11,691 nucleotides of DNA from Methylotenera sp. UBA6020. Lineage in GTDB: Bacteria; Pseudomonadota; Gammaproteobacteria; Burkholderiales; Methylophilaceae. Both the position numbers and the translations under genes were made by a program. The stretch covers positions 7,888 through 19,578 of the forward strand of contig DIZU01000158.1 of NCBI GenBank assembly GCA_002429455.1, written 5' to 3'. The notes under the pieces were generated by a model, which made no database searches, had not been told where the DNA came from, and saw nothing but the letters and a program-made list of their open reading frames with translations. How positions within the stretch are numbered: position 1 is the stretch's first letter; each line of letters opens with the position of its first letter. Positions 1 through 6,637 of this stretch are shown here, in pieces.

Positions 1-24
1 CCTTAATAGTATCCAAGGTACTGG

Positions 25-49
25 GAGCATACATATGCTCAGTTTTTTT
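25..49 (+). terminator. Intrinsic terminator of the gene left of the window
   Basis: GAGCATA (25-31) pairs with TATGCTC (34-40), realistically a five-pair stem with a six-base loop, and is followed by a run of seven T at 43-49. This is a standard plus-strand rho-independent terminator and probably ends a gene outside the window, so the pirin gene is likely transcribed on its own. Confidence 0.6.
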
Positions 50-168
50 GATGAATAACATCAATAATTACCGTTATTTTTCTCTAAGCCAATGGCGTAT
101 CATGAATTCCACTATAGATTCTTTGTAGATTCCACTGTCAATTTAACTGACTATTGAAGGAGAGAGTT

Positions 169-876
169 ATGCTGGAAATTCGAAAAAGTGACGATCGTGG
201 TCAAGCCAATCATGGCTGGCTAAATTCACAACATTCTTTTTCATTTGCACATTATTACGACCCTAAGCACATGGGTTTCGGGCCATTACGTGTAATCAAT
301 GAGGATAAAGTGCGTGGCGGCCAAGGTTTCGGCACACATGGGCATCGTGATATGGAGATTATCTCCTACGTTCTGGACGGTGCTCTTGAACACCTTGATA
401 GCATGAAGAATACCTCAGTACTGCGTTATGGTGATGTGCAACGAATGAGTGCTGGCTCCGGTGTGCAACATAGCGAATATAACCACTCAAAAACCGAAGA
501 GATGCATTTCTTGCAAATTTGGATTGAACCTAACGTGCAAGGCATATCACCCGGTTATGAGGAAAAGCATTTTGACCCAGCGTCCAAGAGCAATCAATTA
601 CGGTTGATTGCCTCGGCAGACGGCAAAGACGGATCGGTGTTAATTCATCAGGATGTCTCTATCTATGCCGCCATTCTGGATGGGTCTACCCAGCTGGAGT
701 ACGCTTTGGCTGCGGGTAGGGCGGCGTATGTGCAAGTAATCCGAGGTGAAGTTGATGTCAATGGTGTGTTGCTGGCTGGAGGCGATGCCTTGAAGATACA
801 AAACGAAAATTCAATCACGCTGGATAAAGCAAATGGCACAGAACTGCTGTTATTTGATTTGCCCTATGGCGCTTAG
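169..876 (+). CDS. Pirin family protein (YhhW-like bicupin)
   Basis: This 235-residue protein is a pirin family bicupin. The N-terminal cupin holds all four expected metal ligands: His57 and His59 in GTHGHRDMEI, and His101 and Glu103 in GSGVQHSEYN. Residue spacing matches human pirin and E. coli YhhW. Length is normal for the family. YhhW has quercetin 2,3-dioxygenase activity in vitro, but the physiological role of bacterial pirins is poorly defined, so a specific substrate should not be assumed; the product is expected in the cytosol. The ATG at 169 is chosen over an in-frame TTG at 154 because AAGGAGAG at 157-164 is a strong ribosome binding site correctly spaced for 169. A terminator upstream and a hairpin downstream suggest a single-gene transcript. 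No defects are seen. Confidence 0.93.
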   Translation: MLEIRKSDDRGQANHGWLNSQHSFSFAHYYDPKHMGFGPLRVINEDKVRGGQGFGTHGHRDMEIISYVLDGALEHLDSMKNTSVLRYGDVQRMSAGSGVQHSEYNHSKTEEMHFLQIWIEPNVQGISPGYEEKHFDPASKSNQLRLIASADGKDGSVLIHQDVSIYAAILDGSTQLEYALAAGRAAYVQVIRGEVDVNGVLLAGGDALKIQNENSITLDKANGTELLLFDLPYGA

Positions 877-913
877 TTTTCAACAAAGTAATATCATTTT
901 AAACGCCAAAAAA

Positions 914-945
914 ACAGGCATCATCATTGATGTGATGGTGCCTGT
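914..945. terminator. Hairpin between pirin gene and recQ
   Basis: A 13-pair stem with one G-T wobble (914-926 with 933-945) and a six-base loop lies 38 bp after the pirin stop. On the plus strand it is followed by a mixed U-rich stretch rather than a pure U run. On the minus strand it is followed directly by seven T (908-914 read in reverse). It probably ends the pirin transcript, perhaps inefficiently. Confidence 0.5.
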
Positions 946-1039
946 AGTTATTTGTCATATAGTTTTTTTACTTGCCGTGGTTTAAACGCCGTTAATTTTG
1001 GCTAAAGTCTAGGTCGGGGTGAGGTGTACAATAGCGGCC

Positions 1040-2881
1040 ATGTCAAATTCCTCTGCCCAACAACTCCTGCACGACATTTTCGGCTATTCATCTTTTCGCG
1101 GCGAGCAGCAGGCCATTGTCGAGCACGTAACAGCAGGCGGTGATGCACTGGTGTTGATGCCCACTGGCGGCGGCAAGTCGCTGTGTTATCAGCTTCCGGC
1201 ATTGTTGCGCGATGGCGTCGGCATTGTGGTGTCACCGCTAATCGCGCTGATGCAAGATCAAGTAGATGCACTGCAACAACTAGGGGTGCAAGCGGCGTTT
1301 CTTAATTCCAGTCTGGATGTATCAGAAGCCCGCGAGGTGACGGAGCGACTGATGCGGGGTGGTCTACAGATTCTTTACGTCGCACCTGAGCGTTTGCTGA
1401 TGGCTAACTTTCTGGCGCTGTTAGAGCAGATAGAGCTTGGCACCGGCATCGCATTGTTTGCCATTGACGAGGCGCATTGCGTATCGCAATGGGGGCATGA
1501 TTTCCGCCCCGAATATCGCAAGCTCACCGTGTTGCATGAACGCTTCCCGAATGTACCGCGGATTGCCTTGACTGCCACGGCCGACGCGCCGACACGGGCT
1601 GAAATTGTAGAGCGTTTAAAGCTGGAAGATGCGCGACAGTTTGTATCTAGTTTTGACCGCCCGAATATCCGCTACCGCGTCACGCAGAAAGATAACGCCC
1701 GCCAACAACTGGAGGCGTTTCTTGAGGCCGAGCATCCTAACGATGCTGGCATTGTCTATTGCCTATCGCGCCGTAAAGTGGAAGAAACCGCCGAGTGGCT
1801 GAAGTCGCGCGGCTGGGATGCGCAGCCTTACCATGCCGGGCTGGATGCCAGCATCCGCAACGCGAACCAGCGCAGATTCCTGCGCGAGGAGGGCGTCATT
1901 ATGGTGGCGACTGTGGCGTTTGGCATGGGTATCGACAAACCTAACGTGCGCTTTGTTGCCCACTTAGATCTACCCAAAAGCATGGAAGGCTATTATCAGG
2001 AAACCGGCCGGGCCGGCCGCGATGGCCTGCCTGCCAACGCCTGGATGGCCTACGGGCTGGGCGACGTGGTCAGCATGCGCAAGATGCTAGATTCAGGTGA
2101 CGCTCCGGAAGAGCGCAAGCAAGTCGAACGGCAGAAACTGGATGCGCTGCTGGGCTTTTGCGAATCTACTGCCTGCCGCCACCAAACCCTGCTGCGCTAT
2201 TTTGGCGAAGAACATTCGGGCAACTGTGACCAGTGCGACAATTGCCTCGAACCTGTTGATACTTGGGATGCCACGCAGCCCAGCCAAATGGCACTCTCCT
2301 GCGTTTACCGCACTGGTCAAAGATTCGGCGTCGTCCATCTGATCGACGTGCTACTGGGCAAAGCCACGCCAAAAGTCGAACAATTTCGCCATCAACAACT
2401 CAGCACGTTTGGTATCGGCACAGAACTCTCGCAACAGCAATGGAGCAGTGTGTTCCGGCAACTGGTGGCCGGCGGCTTTCTCGAAACCGATATGGAAGCC
2501 TTTGGGGGGCTCAAACTCTCAGAAGCCGCCAGACCAGTGCTGCGCGGCGAAAGTGAAGTTTGGCTACGCCGCGATGCTGAAGTAGCCAAACGCAAAGTCA
2601 GCAAGGTTGGACGCGGCTCCAGTGCTAAGGAAGTTTACGTTGCCGTTAGCGAAGATCCGTTGTGGTACATTCTTAAAGCCAAACGCACTGAACTTGCTCG
2701 TGAGCAGGGTGTCCCGCCTTACCTTATCTTCCACGATAGCACCCTCCTGGAAATTCTCAACCGTCGCCCCACAAGCCTTACCGAGATGGGGCAAATCAGT
2801 GGTGTAGGACAAGCCAAGCTCACTCGTTACGGCGATGCATTTTTGCAGGTGCTTGAAGACGCGGCCAACGGGATTGGCTAG
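1040..2881 (+). CDS. recQ: ATP-dependent DNA helicase RecQ
   Basis: This 613-residue protein is a full-length RecQ helicase, a 3'-to-5' DNA unwinding enzyme of the RecF recombination pathway and of replication fork repair. Domains in order: superfamily 2 helicase core with Walker A TGGGKS (42-47), motif II DEAH (143-146), aromatic-rich loop around [11 protein letters not shown] (149-159), motif III TATAD and motif [12 protein letters not shown] (320-329); zinc-binding region with Cys379, Cys396, Cys399 and Cys402; RQC winged helix (about 410-505); HRDC domain (about 535-610). The length is close to E. coli RecQ. The ATG at 1040 is preferred because the protein then begins as RecQ proteins do; an in-frame GTG at 1019 would add seven residues. 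GAGGTG at 1021-1026 is a plausible but distant ribosome binding site. The gene is more GC-rich than its neighbours, with many CGC, GGC and CTG codons. Confidence 0.97.
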   Translation: MSNSSAQQLLHDIFGYSSFRGEQQAIVEHVTAGGDALVLMPTGGGKSLCYQLPALLRDGVGIVVSPLIALMQDQVDALQQLGVQAAFLNSSLDVSEAREVTERLMRGGLQILYVAPERLLMANFLALLEQIELGTGIALFAIDEAHCVSQWGHDFRPEYRKLTVLHERFPNVPRIALTATADAPTRAEIVERLKLEDARQFVSSFDRPNIRYRVTQKDNARQQLEAFLEAEHPNDAGIVYCLSRRKVEETAEWLKSRGWDAQPYHAGLDASIRNANQRRFLREEGVIMVATVAFGMGIDKPNVRFVAHLDLPKSMEGYYQETGRAGRDGLPANAWMAYGLGDVVSMRKMLDSGDAPEERKQVERQKLDALLGFCESTACRHQTLLRYFGEEHSGNCDQCDNCLEPVDTWDATQPSQMALSCVYRTGQRFGVVHLIDVLLGKATPKVEQFRHQQLSTFGIGTELSQQQWSSVFRQLVAGGFLETDMEAFGGLKLSEAARPVLRGESEVWLRRDAEVAKRKVSKVGRGSSAKEVYVAVSEDPLWYILKAKRTELAREQGVPPYLIFHDSTLLEILNRRPTSLTEMGQISGVGQAKLTRYGDAFLQVLEDAANGIG

Positions 2882-3153
2882 GATAAACGCATTAGGGAAG
2901 CGAGCCCTTATCGCTCCGCCCCGCACGTTTTTGCATCCTGACCAATCAATTATGTCTAGCGCCGGTTTTCGGTAAGAATCATGGACAATACTCTCAGCGC
3001 TTTATTACTGAGTTCGCACACGGTAGATTCCCCTAGAGATTTCTTCTGCCAGTAGTTGCCTGAAGCAGGTAAGTCCAACGGCGCTTTGAATTTTTCTATG
3101 TGTGGGGTTTTATTACTGACAATTTTGCGGTCTACGCGTGACAAGCCGATAAC

Positions 3154-3188
3154 AAAAAAGGCCTACAGGGTTTAATCTGTAAGCCTTT
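3154..3188 (-). terminator. Displaced copy of the tRNA-Arg terminator
   Basis: On the minus strand an 11-pair stem with one G-U wobble (AAGGCTTACAG with CTGTAGGCCTT) is followed by six T. It is identical to the terminator after the intact tRNA. Here it lies about 300 bp beyond the last island gene and is the first strong terminator that the module's transcript meets. Confidence 0.75.
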
Positions 3189-3196
3189 AATTTGTT

Positions 3197-3241
3197 TGGT
3201 GCGCCCGAAGAGATTCGAACTCCTGACCCCTTGGTTCGTAG
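3197..3241 (-). pseudogene. tRNA-Arg 3' fragment (anticodon loop to CCA)
   Basis: Read on the minus strand, this has the 3' side of the anticodon loop and stem, the variable region, the T arm with GTTCGAATC, the acceptor strand CGGGCGC, discriminator A and encoded CCA. The D arm and the 5' acceptor strand are absent, so it cannot fold as a tRNA. It is the remnant left by the island insertion. Confidence 0.85.
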
Positions 3242-3360
3242 TTAATCTGTTAATCTTAAGTAATTGATTTTTATAAAAATAAAGCCGATCAATTCCCGCT
3301 TTATGTACTGTTTCGTACCGTCTGTAGGGGGTAAGTCCCCCAAAAGTCCCCACGCTTTTT
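3242..3360. other. attP-like arm region with short repeats
   Basis: This island stretch next to the left crossover point carries several short repeats and no convincing gene. GTTAATCT is tandemly repeated at 3241-3256. AAGTCCCC occurs at 3333-3340 and 3344-3351, a period of 11 bp or one helical turn, and the first copy also forms a GGGGG/CCCCC inverted repeat (3327-3341). GTAC pairs flank 3306-3319. Helically phased direct repeats beside a core site are typical of integrase arm-binding sites; assignment here is inference. A minus-strand open frame crossing the tRNA fragment (3132-3398) is judged spurious. Confidence 0.4.
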
Positions 3361-3368
3361 GATGCTCG

Positions 3369-3413
3369 AATTTTTAAAATGATTTGCTGCTTTTGCAAAT
3401 CATTTTAAAAATT
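3369..3413. repeat. Perfect inverted repeat, 19-bp arms
   Basis: The left arm 3369-3387 and the right arm 3395-3413 are exact reverse complements around a seven-base loop; three more pairs (3365-3367 with 3414-3416) form if one base bulges. It is AT-rich, with A and T runs in both arms, and lies 75 bp past the HEPN gene stop, so it could act as a terminator or stabilise the mRNA end. A smaller hairpin, GCAGC/GCTGC, follows at 3424-3436. Confidence 0.75.
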
Positions 3414-3487
3414 GAGTAGACAAGCAGCGAAGCTGCGCGTCAATGCGGTAATGAATTAACAATACTGTTGCAAAGCCAATGACTTTT

Positions 3488-3928
3488 TTACATTAAATCA
3501 GCTCGATTTTTGATAATCCATGCGCTGACTCTTTGGTGAAGTTGTTCAGCTTGTTTGATGCACTCAATGACTGCTTGATCACTGATTGGGTCACCTTCAT
3601 AATCACTTACATTACGTTGTTTTCTAAGCGCATCTAATACTATGACGGTAGATTGTTCTAATCCAATCGTTGTTGGTAGTGTTTGAATGGCTGTTTGATG
3701 ATGACCTGGCTGACTCGTAGAAGTACGATACCCATTGACCCACAAAGCAAGCATTGCACATTGCATAATACATTTGTAAGCAGCATCAAATCTATTTTCA
3801 GCGCTTATCTCTGCAATATGCGCATCAGCGAGATTTCGCTTTGCAGCTTCCAACAAGCGTTGCACGGCATCCTGTGAGGGATTGTGTACTTGTAGTTGGT
3901 TAATTTTAAGTAGATTGGCTAAGCTCAT
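3488..3928 (-). CDS. HEPN-like helical protein, putative toxin partner of the MNT protein
   Basis: A 146-residue, mostly helical protein without signal peptide or membrane segment. It is called HEPN-like from its size, its position directly behind a minimal nucleotidyltransferase gene, and the motif RKQRNVSDYEGD (102-113), which sits in the second half of the protein like the HEPN catalytic motif. Classical HEPN toxins are metal-independent RNases with R-X4-6-H; here Arg105 is followed by Tyr110, not His, as in a divergent HEPN branch with RN-x3-Y. In studied HepT/MntA pairs the nucleotidyltransferase adds AMP to a tyrosine near this motif. The start overlaps the upstream gene by 23 bp, implying translational coupling; AGG just before the ATG is a weak ribosome binding site. 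RNase activity is uncertain given the missing His. Confidence 0.7.
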   Translation of the reverse strand: MSLANLLKINQLQVHNPSQDAVQRLLEAAKRNLADAHIAEISAENRFDAAYKCIMQCAMLALWVNGYRTSTSQPGHHQTAIQTLPTTIGLEQSTVIVLDALRKQRNVSDYEGDPISDQAVIECIKQAEQLHQRVSAWIIKNRADLM

Positions 3929-4490
3929 TTTCTTTGCCTATTATAAACAGCTTAGACTTCGCCAACACTTCTTTAATAAATGAATCGTTGTTTTTTATAC
4001 GACGATTAAACTCTTCTTCAGAATACACGACGGGATTAATTTCACGTTGTAACACTGATTGGGTAGCATGTAGCGCTTGCACCGCATCAGAGAAGCTTAA
4101 GCTACCAATCAGCATAACATCCACATCGCTATGCGTTTGCTGATCGCCGCGTGCAACAGAGCCAAACACAAATGCAAAGTCGATTTTATCTTCTAATCCA
4201 ATTAAGGCTTTTGCCAAGACATCTGCCAAACCAGATGTCTTGCGTAAAATACTCGCCAACTCATCAAAAATAGGGCAGCTAAGGTTGGCGCTGTAGTGCA
4301 CCTGATTACCAATTTGTTTTCTTTGCAGTATCCCGCCAGCAGTGAGTTTTGTAAGTTCTTTGTGTAGTGTCCCAGCGGATGTGCCTGTGATCCGTGCGAG
4401 CTCACGTACATGGTAACTAGCCTCAGGATTTAGTAGCAATAGCCCTAAAGTGCGTTGTCTGTATTCACCAAAAAGTAAAGAACCTAACAT
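3906..4490 (-). CDS. Winged-helix / minimal nucleotidyltransferase (MNT) protein, putative antitoxin
   Basis: This 194-residue protein fuses two domains. Residues 1-75 are a winged helix-turn-helix (recognition region around ITGTSAGTLHKELTKL, 34-49), fit for DNA binding. Residues 100-190 are a nucleotidyltransferase with FVFGSVARG (107-115) and SDVD (121-124), matching the MntA signature GS-X10-D-X-D exactly (Gly110, Ser111, Asp122, Asp124). The family uses ATP to AMPylate a HEPN partner and neutralise it; that activity is inferred here. The winged helix plus the palindrome before the gene suggest autorepression. The HEPN-like gene follows with a 23-bp overlap. The ATG at 4490 fits the family's typical beginning (LLFGEYRQRTLGLLLL); no clear Shine-Dalgarno is visible, so it may be translated weakly or from a short leader. 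Confidence 0.85.
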   Translation of the reverse strand: MLGSLLFGEYRQRTLGLLLLNPEASYHVRELARITGTSAGTLHKELTKLTAGGILQRKQIGNQVHYSANLSCPIFDELASILRKTSGLADVLAKALIGLEDKIDFAFVFGSVARGDQQTHSDVDVMLIGSLSFSDAVQALHATQSVLQREINPVVYSEEEFNRRIKNNDSFIKEVLAKSKLFIIGKENELSQST

Positions 4491-4498
4491 AGTGTTTT

Positions 4499-4527
4499 CA
4501 TTATAGCTTCAATTGTAGCTAATAATG
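4499..4527. promoter_or_regulatory. Operator-like palindrome upstream of the MNT gene
   Basis: TAGCTTCAA (4504-4512) and TTGTAGCTA (4513-4521) form an 18-bp palindrome with one symmetric mismatch. CATTA at 4499-4503 and TAATG at 4523-4527 extend it with a one-base offset. It starts 9 bp before the MNT start codon and covers the predicted -10 box, a natural place for repression by the winged-helix protein it precedes. Confidence 0.5.
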
Positions 4528-4550
4528 AAACGATCGTACTTTAAAGTCAA
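4522..4550 (-). promoter_or_regulatory. Predicted promoter of the MNT/HEPN operon
   Basis: On the minus strand TTGACT (4545-4550, five of six matches to the -35 consensus) is followed after 17 bp by CATTAT (4522-4527, four of six matches to -10). The -10 box overlaps the palindrome. A perfect TATAAT lies closer to the start codon but has no good -35 and would give an almost leaderless transcript. Confidence 0.5.
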
Positions 4551-4830
4551 ATATTATTTTGGTGATAATGCACACAATATATCTTTGGAGAAGCTGGCTT
4601 TTACATTGAATGGTCAATGACTTAAGAATAGCAAATAATTTAGATGGTTAATGTATCTATGATGTAATCAACCTCTGAAGTTATATATCTTTGAAGTCAC
4701 CAGGTTGATGAGCTTATTGATGCAAATATCCACTATTGAATGATAATTCAGAAAATTTATAAAGTTCTAATGAATTTTTTTACTTTGTTTGAAAATAAAA
4801 GGGTAGGGTATTGATTGAATTTAAAGAGGA
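4551..4830. other. AT-rich non-coding end of the mini-island
   Basis: No supported gene lies here. The stretch is AT-rich, with a related pair, TATATCTTTGGAGAAG near 4578 and TATATCTTTGAAG near 4685, which could be an arm-type repeat or chance. On the integration model this is the second arm of the element, and the integrase gene expected near an att end has been lost. Confidence 0.4.
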
Positions 4831-4951
4831 AATTTTGCGGTCTACGCGTGACAAGCCGATAACAAAAAAGGCCTACAGGGTTTAATCTGTAAGCCTTTGA
4901 TTTGTTTGGTGCGCCCGAAGAGATTCGAACTCCTGACCCCTTGGTTCGTAG
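4831..4951. repeat. Right att-like direct repeat (functional tRNA-Arg 3' part)
   Basis: This copy is joined to the tRNA 5' half and so completes the working gene. It differs from the left copy only at 4899. The shared block reaches 76 bp past the tRNA 3' end and includes the terminator. On the integration model this copy came with the element. Confidence 0.85.
4864..4898 (-). terminator. Terminator of tRNA-Arg
   Basis: On the minus strand an 11-pair stem with one G-U wobble and an eight-base loop is followed by six T (4864-4869). It begins 9 bp after the encoded CCA and isolates the tRNA from the island genes that follow on the same strand. Confidence 0.8.
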
Positions 4952-4983
4952 CCAAGTACTCTATCCAGCTGAGCTACGGGCGC
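4907..4983 (-). tRNA. tRNA-Arg (anticodon ACG)
   Basis: The minus strand folds as a complete 77-nt tRNA: acceptor GCGCCCG/CGGGCGC with discriminator A and encoded CCA, D arm with AGCTCAGCTGGATAGAG, anticodon stem CTTGG/CCAAG with loop CTACGAA giving ACG, and T loop TTCGAAT. In bacteria this tRNA, after A34 is converted to inosine, reads CGU, CGC and CGA and is normally essential, so the island insertion had to keep it working. Its 3' half is duplicated at 3197-3241. Confidence 0.95.
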
Positions 4984-4995
4984 GTCGAGGCGTGC

Positions 4996-5001
4996 ATTAT
5001 A
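4996..5001 (-). promoter_or_regulatory. -10 box of tRNA-Arg
   Basis: A perfect TATAAT on the minus strand lies 12 bp before the tRNA 5' end. The GC-rich GCACGCC stretch that follows is typical of stringently controlled stable-RNA promoters. The -35 is weak (TGCGCA at 17 bp spacing). Confidence 0.6.
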
Positions 5002-5335
5002 ACTCAGAATTTCTATTTTGCGCACAAGTTTAACTAACAAGATTTAAGTATGTCATATTTCCTGTATTCGCTCTTTTAACTCGTTGGTATTTTAACGCAG
5101 TCTGAAATCTACGTAGTTTTTAGAACTTGATTGCTAGTGATGCGGATGGTCAACGCCTATTTCTAGGTCTGTAGCGTCGCCAGCAATGGCCTTAAATTTC
5201 ACTAACGGCTGGTAGTAGTTGTTTTAATAAGAAATTTTTCGAATATATTGGCTCTTATCGGTTTTTAAGAGAAGTAGCCTTCCCAGAGTCACCCATGAAA
5301 TTAGGTTGGCTCTGAACTATATAGTTTGTGGTGTT
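5002..5335. other. Non-coding gap between tRNA-Arg and the HD-GYP gene
   Basis: No complete gene is supported. The HD-GYP gene ends at 5336 without a textbook terminator; imperfect hairpins lie at about 5283-5315 and 5253-5272. A 29-codon minus-strand open stretch (5223-5134) reads like the tail of a protein (contains FKAIAGDATDLEIGVDHPHH) but has no start or ribosome binding site, and may be a gene remnant or chance. Confidence 0.4.
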
Positions 5336-6637
5336 TTAGCTTTGATTGCTTTCATCTTTCAGTAATTCTGCATCAAAGAAATAGCTGATTCTTTTGCGTG
5401 GATTTAAGTAATTAAATACATCCGGTGGCAGTTGGTTAGGACGTAAACAGATGCTGATATTGATGTTTGGCTCTTCACGTAAATCTATTATCAACGGTTC
5501 ATGCCGGTCAGTCAGAGGGTCATGCAGCATAATGAATGGACGTAAAGGTTTATTCGGATTCCCTGCAATCACAATAGCATGAATCCCTGTTGATAATTGT
5601 ACGATGCTGCCAGGTGGGTAAATGCCCAGTGATTTAATCAGGCGCTTGATGAGTGACTCATCCAATTTTGAACGCTGATTGGCAAACATATGCGCCAAGG
5701 CTTCGTATGGTGTCTTAGCGATAGCTGTGTTGTTAGGATTGCATAGATTGTCATATACGTTCACCAAGGCAAGCAGTCTGGCAAGCGGGTCTGTCTGTTC
5801 TGTCTTGATGCGCTTGGGGTAACCAGTGCCATCCGCATGTTCATGGTGTTGTAAGATTAATTTTGCAATGCGGTCTGGCAGGCCGGCTTGCTTAGCCATC
5901 CGTGCGCCAATCTCACTGTGTTGTTCAAAATATGATCGCTCAGATTTGGTCAGAGGGTCTTTCTTCATTAAAATCTTGTCAGTGATTTCAGCTTTGCCTA
6001 TGTCATGGAATATTGCCGCCATGCCTAATAGGTGCGCGTCATCTTTAGACATTTCAATTGACTTGGCCATCATCAGTGCGAGTACCGTGACATTGAGTGC
6101 GTGTTGGTAATTTTTATCGTCTGAGCGATTGCCATTGAGTGCGTGGATGGCAATGTCACCTTCAGTAAGGGCGGTATCTACCATTTCGTTCACTAGCAAC
6201 TCGGCTTGTTCGATAGACGTTTTGGGTGCAGTAAGAATATTGCGCGTTGCTTGTCGTGCAATATCACTCGCGATGATGAATTTCTTTTCGTTTTCATCAA
6301 TCGCATGACGCAGTTGTTTTAAACGTTCGGACTTTGAAATACTTTCCGGACTTTCGCTCTCGGTAAGTGTAGTAGCGCTGGTCAGAGTTTCTATTAATGG
6401 TGCCACTGGTGTGGGTAATGGGGCTATCGGTGCGGGTAATGGGTCACAATCACTACGCTTTGGATCATAACGTAGTTTTTTGAGTCCCGTCTTTCTGATT
6501 TTAGAAATTTGTTCTTCGTCGCTTACTTTGAAGTTGCTGATGGTGAATGGATGATCCATCCAGCCTAAATCCAGATGAATATATAATCCCACCCGAAGTT
6601 GGGCGATATCAATAAAAGTGGGTTGATTCGTTTGCAT
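5336..6637 (-). CDS. HD-GYP domain cyclic-di-GMP phosphodiesterase with N-terminal DUF3391
   Basis: A 433-residue cytosolic protein with no membrane segment. Residues 5-60 (IDIAQLRVGLYIHLDLGWMD) are a DUF3391-type N-terminal domain, then a Pro/Ala-rich linker (65-85). The HD-GYP domain (about 165-335) has His179, the HD pair in FHDIGK (211-212), His240, the HHEHADGTGYP motif (264-274) and Asp296 in VNVYD; all expected metal-binding and signature residues are present. The family hydrolyses c-di-GMP, often to GMP. A C-terminal region of about 100 residues follows, with unknown role. The start overlaps the end of the upstream GGDEF-EAL gene by 29 bp in another frame, so translation is probably coupled; AGGA lies very close to the ATG. 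It forms one operon with that gene. Confidence 0.93.
   Translation of the reverse strand: MQTNQPTFIDIAQLRVGLYIHLDLGWMDHPFTISNFKVSDEEQISKIRKTGLKKLRYDPKRSDCDPLPAPIAPLPTPVAPLIETLTSATTLTESESPESISKSERLKQLRHAIDENEKKFIIASDIARQATRNILTAPKTSIEQAELLVNEMVDTALTEGDIAIHALNGNRSDDKNYQHALNVTVLALMMAKSIEMSKDDAHLLGMAAIFHDIGKAEITDKILMKKDPLTKSERSYFEQHSEIGARMAKQAGLPDRIAKLILQHHEHADGTGYPKRIKTEQTDPLARLLALVNVYDNLCNPNNTAIAKTPYEALAHMFANQRSKLDESLIKRLIKSLGIYPPGSIVQLSTGIHAIVIAGNPNKPLRPFIMLHDPLTDRHEPLIIDLREEPNINISICLRPNQLPPDVFNYLNPRKRISYFFDAELLKDESNQS

Larger units (their letters stand above)
3121..3241. repeat. Left att-like direct repeat (displaced tRNA-Arg 3' part)
   Basis: This copy holds the tRNA-Arg 3' 45 nucleotides (anticodon loop to CCA), the tRNA terminator and about 33 bp beyond it. 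Homology with the right copy stops at 3241, inside the anticodon loop, where tyrosine integrases often cross over. On the integration model this is the original chromosomal 3' half, pushed to the far end of the island. Confidence 0.85.
3121..4951. mobile_element. tRNA-Arg-integrated mini-island carrying a HEPN/MNT module
   Basis: Two direct copies of a 121-bp segment (3121-3241 and 4831-4951; one mismatch, 3189 A against 4899 G) bound about 1.6 kb of unique DNA. Each copy begins in the anticodon loop of tRNA-Arg and runs through the tRNA 3' end, CCA and terminator. Only the right copy is joined to the tRNA 5' half, giving an intact gene. This is the layout left when a tyrosine-recombinase element inserts in a tRNA gene and restores it with its own 3' half. 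No integrase is present. The cargo is one two-gene module. Integration history is inferred; a segmental duplication with later insertion of cargo is the alternative. Confidence 0.75.

Noticed and set aside
2956..3144. A 62-codon minus-strand open frame between recQ and the island
   Set aside because: It starts inside the left repeat, has no ribosome binding site and no recognised family; it remains a possible remnant but is not supported as a gene.
3132..3398. An 88-codon minus-strand open frame crossing the left repeat
   Set aside because: It runs through the tRNA fragment and terminator; its protein ending is the translation of tRNA-Arg sequence seen in many spurious frames, and no ribosome binding site was found.
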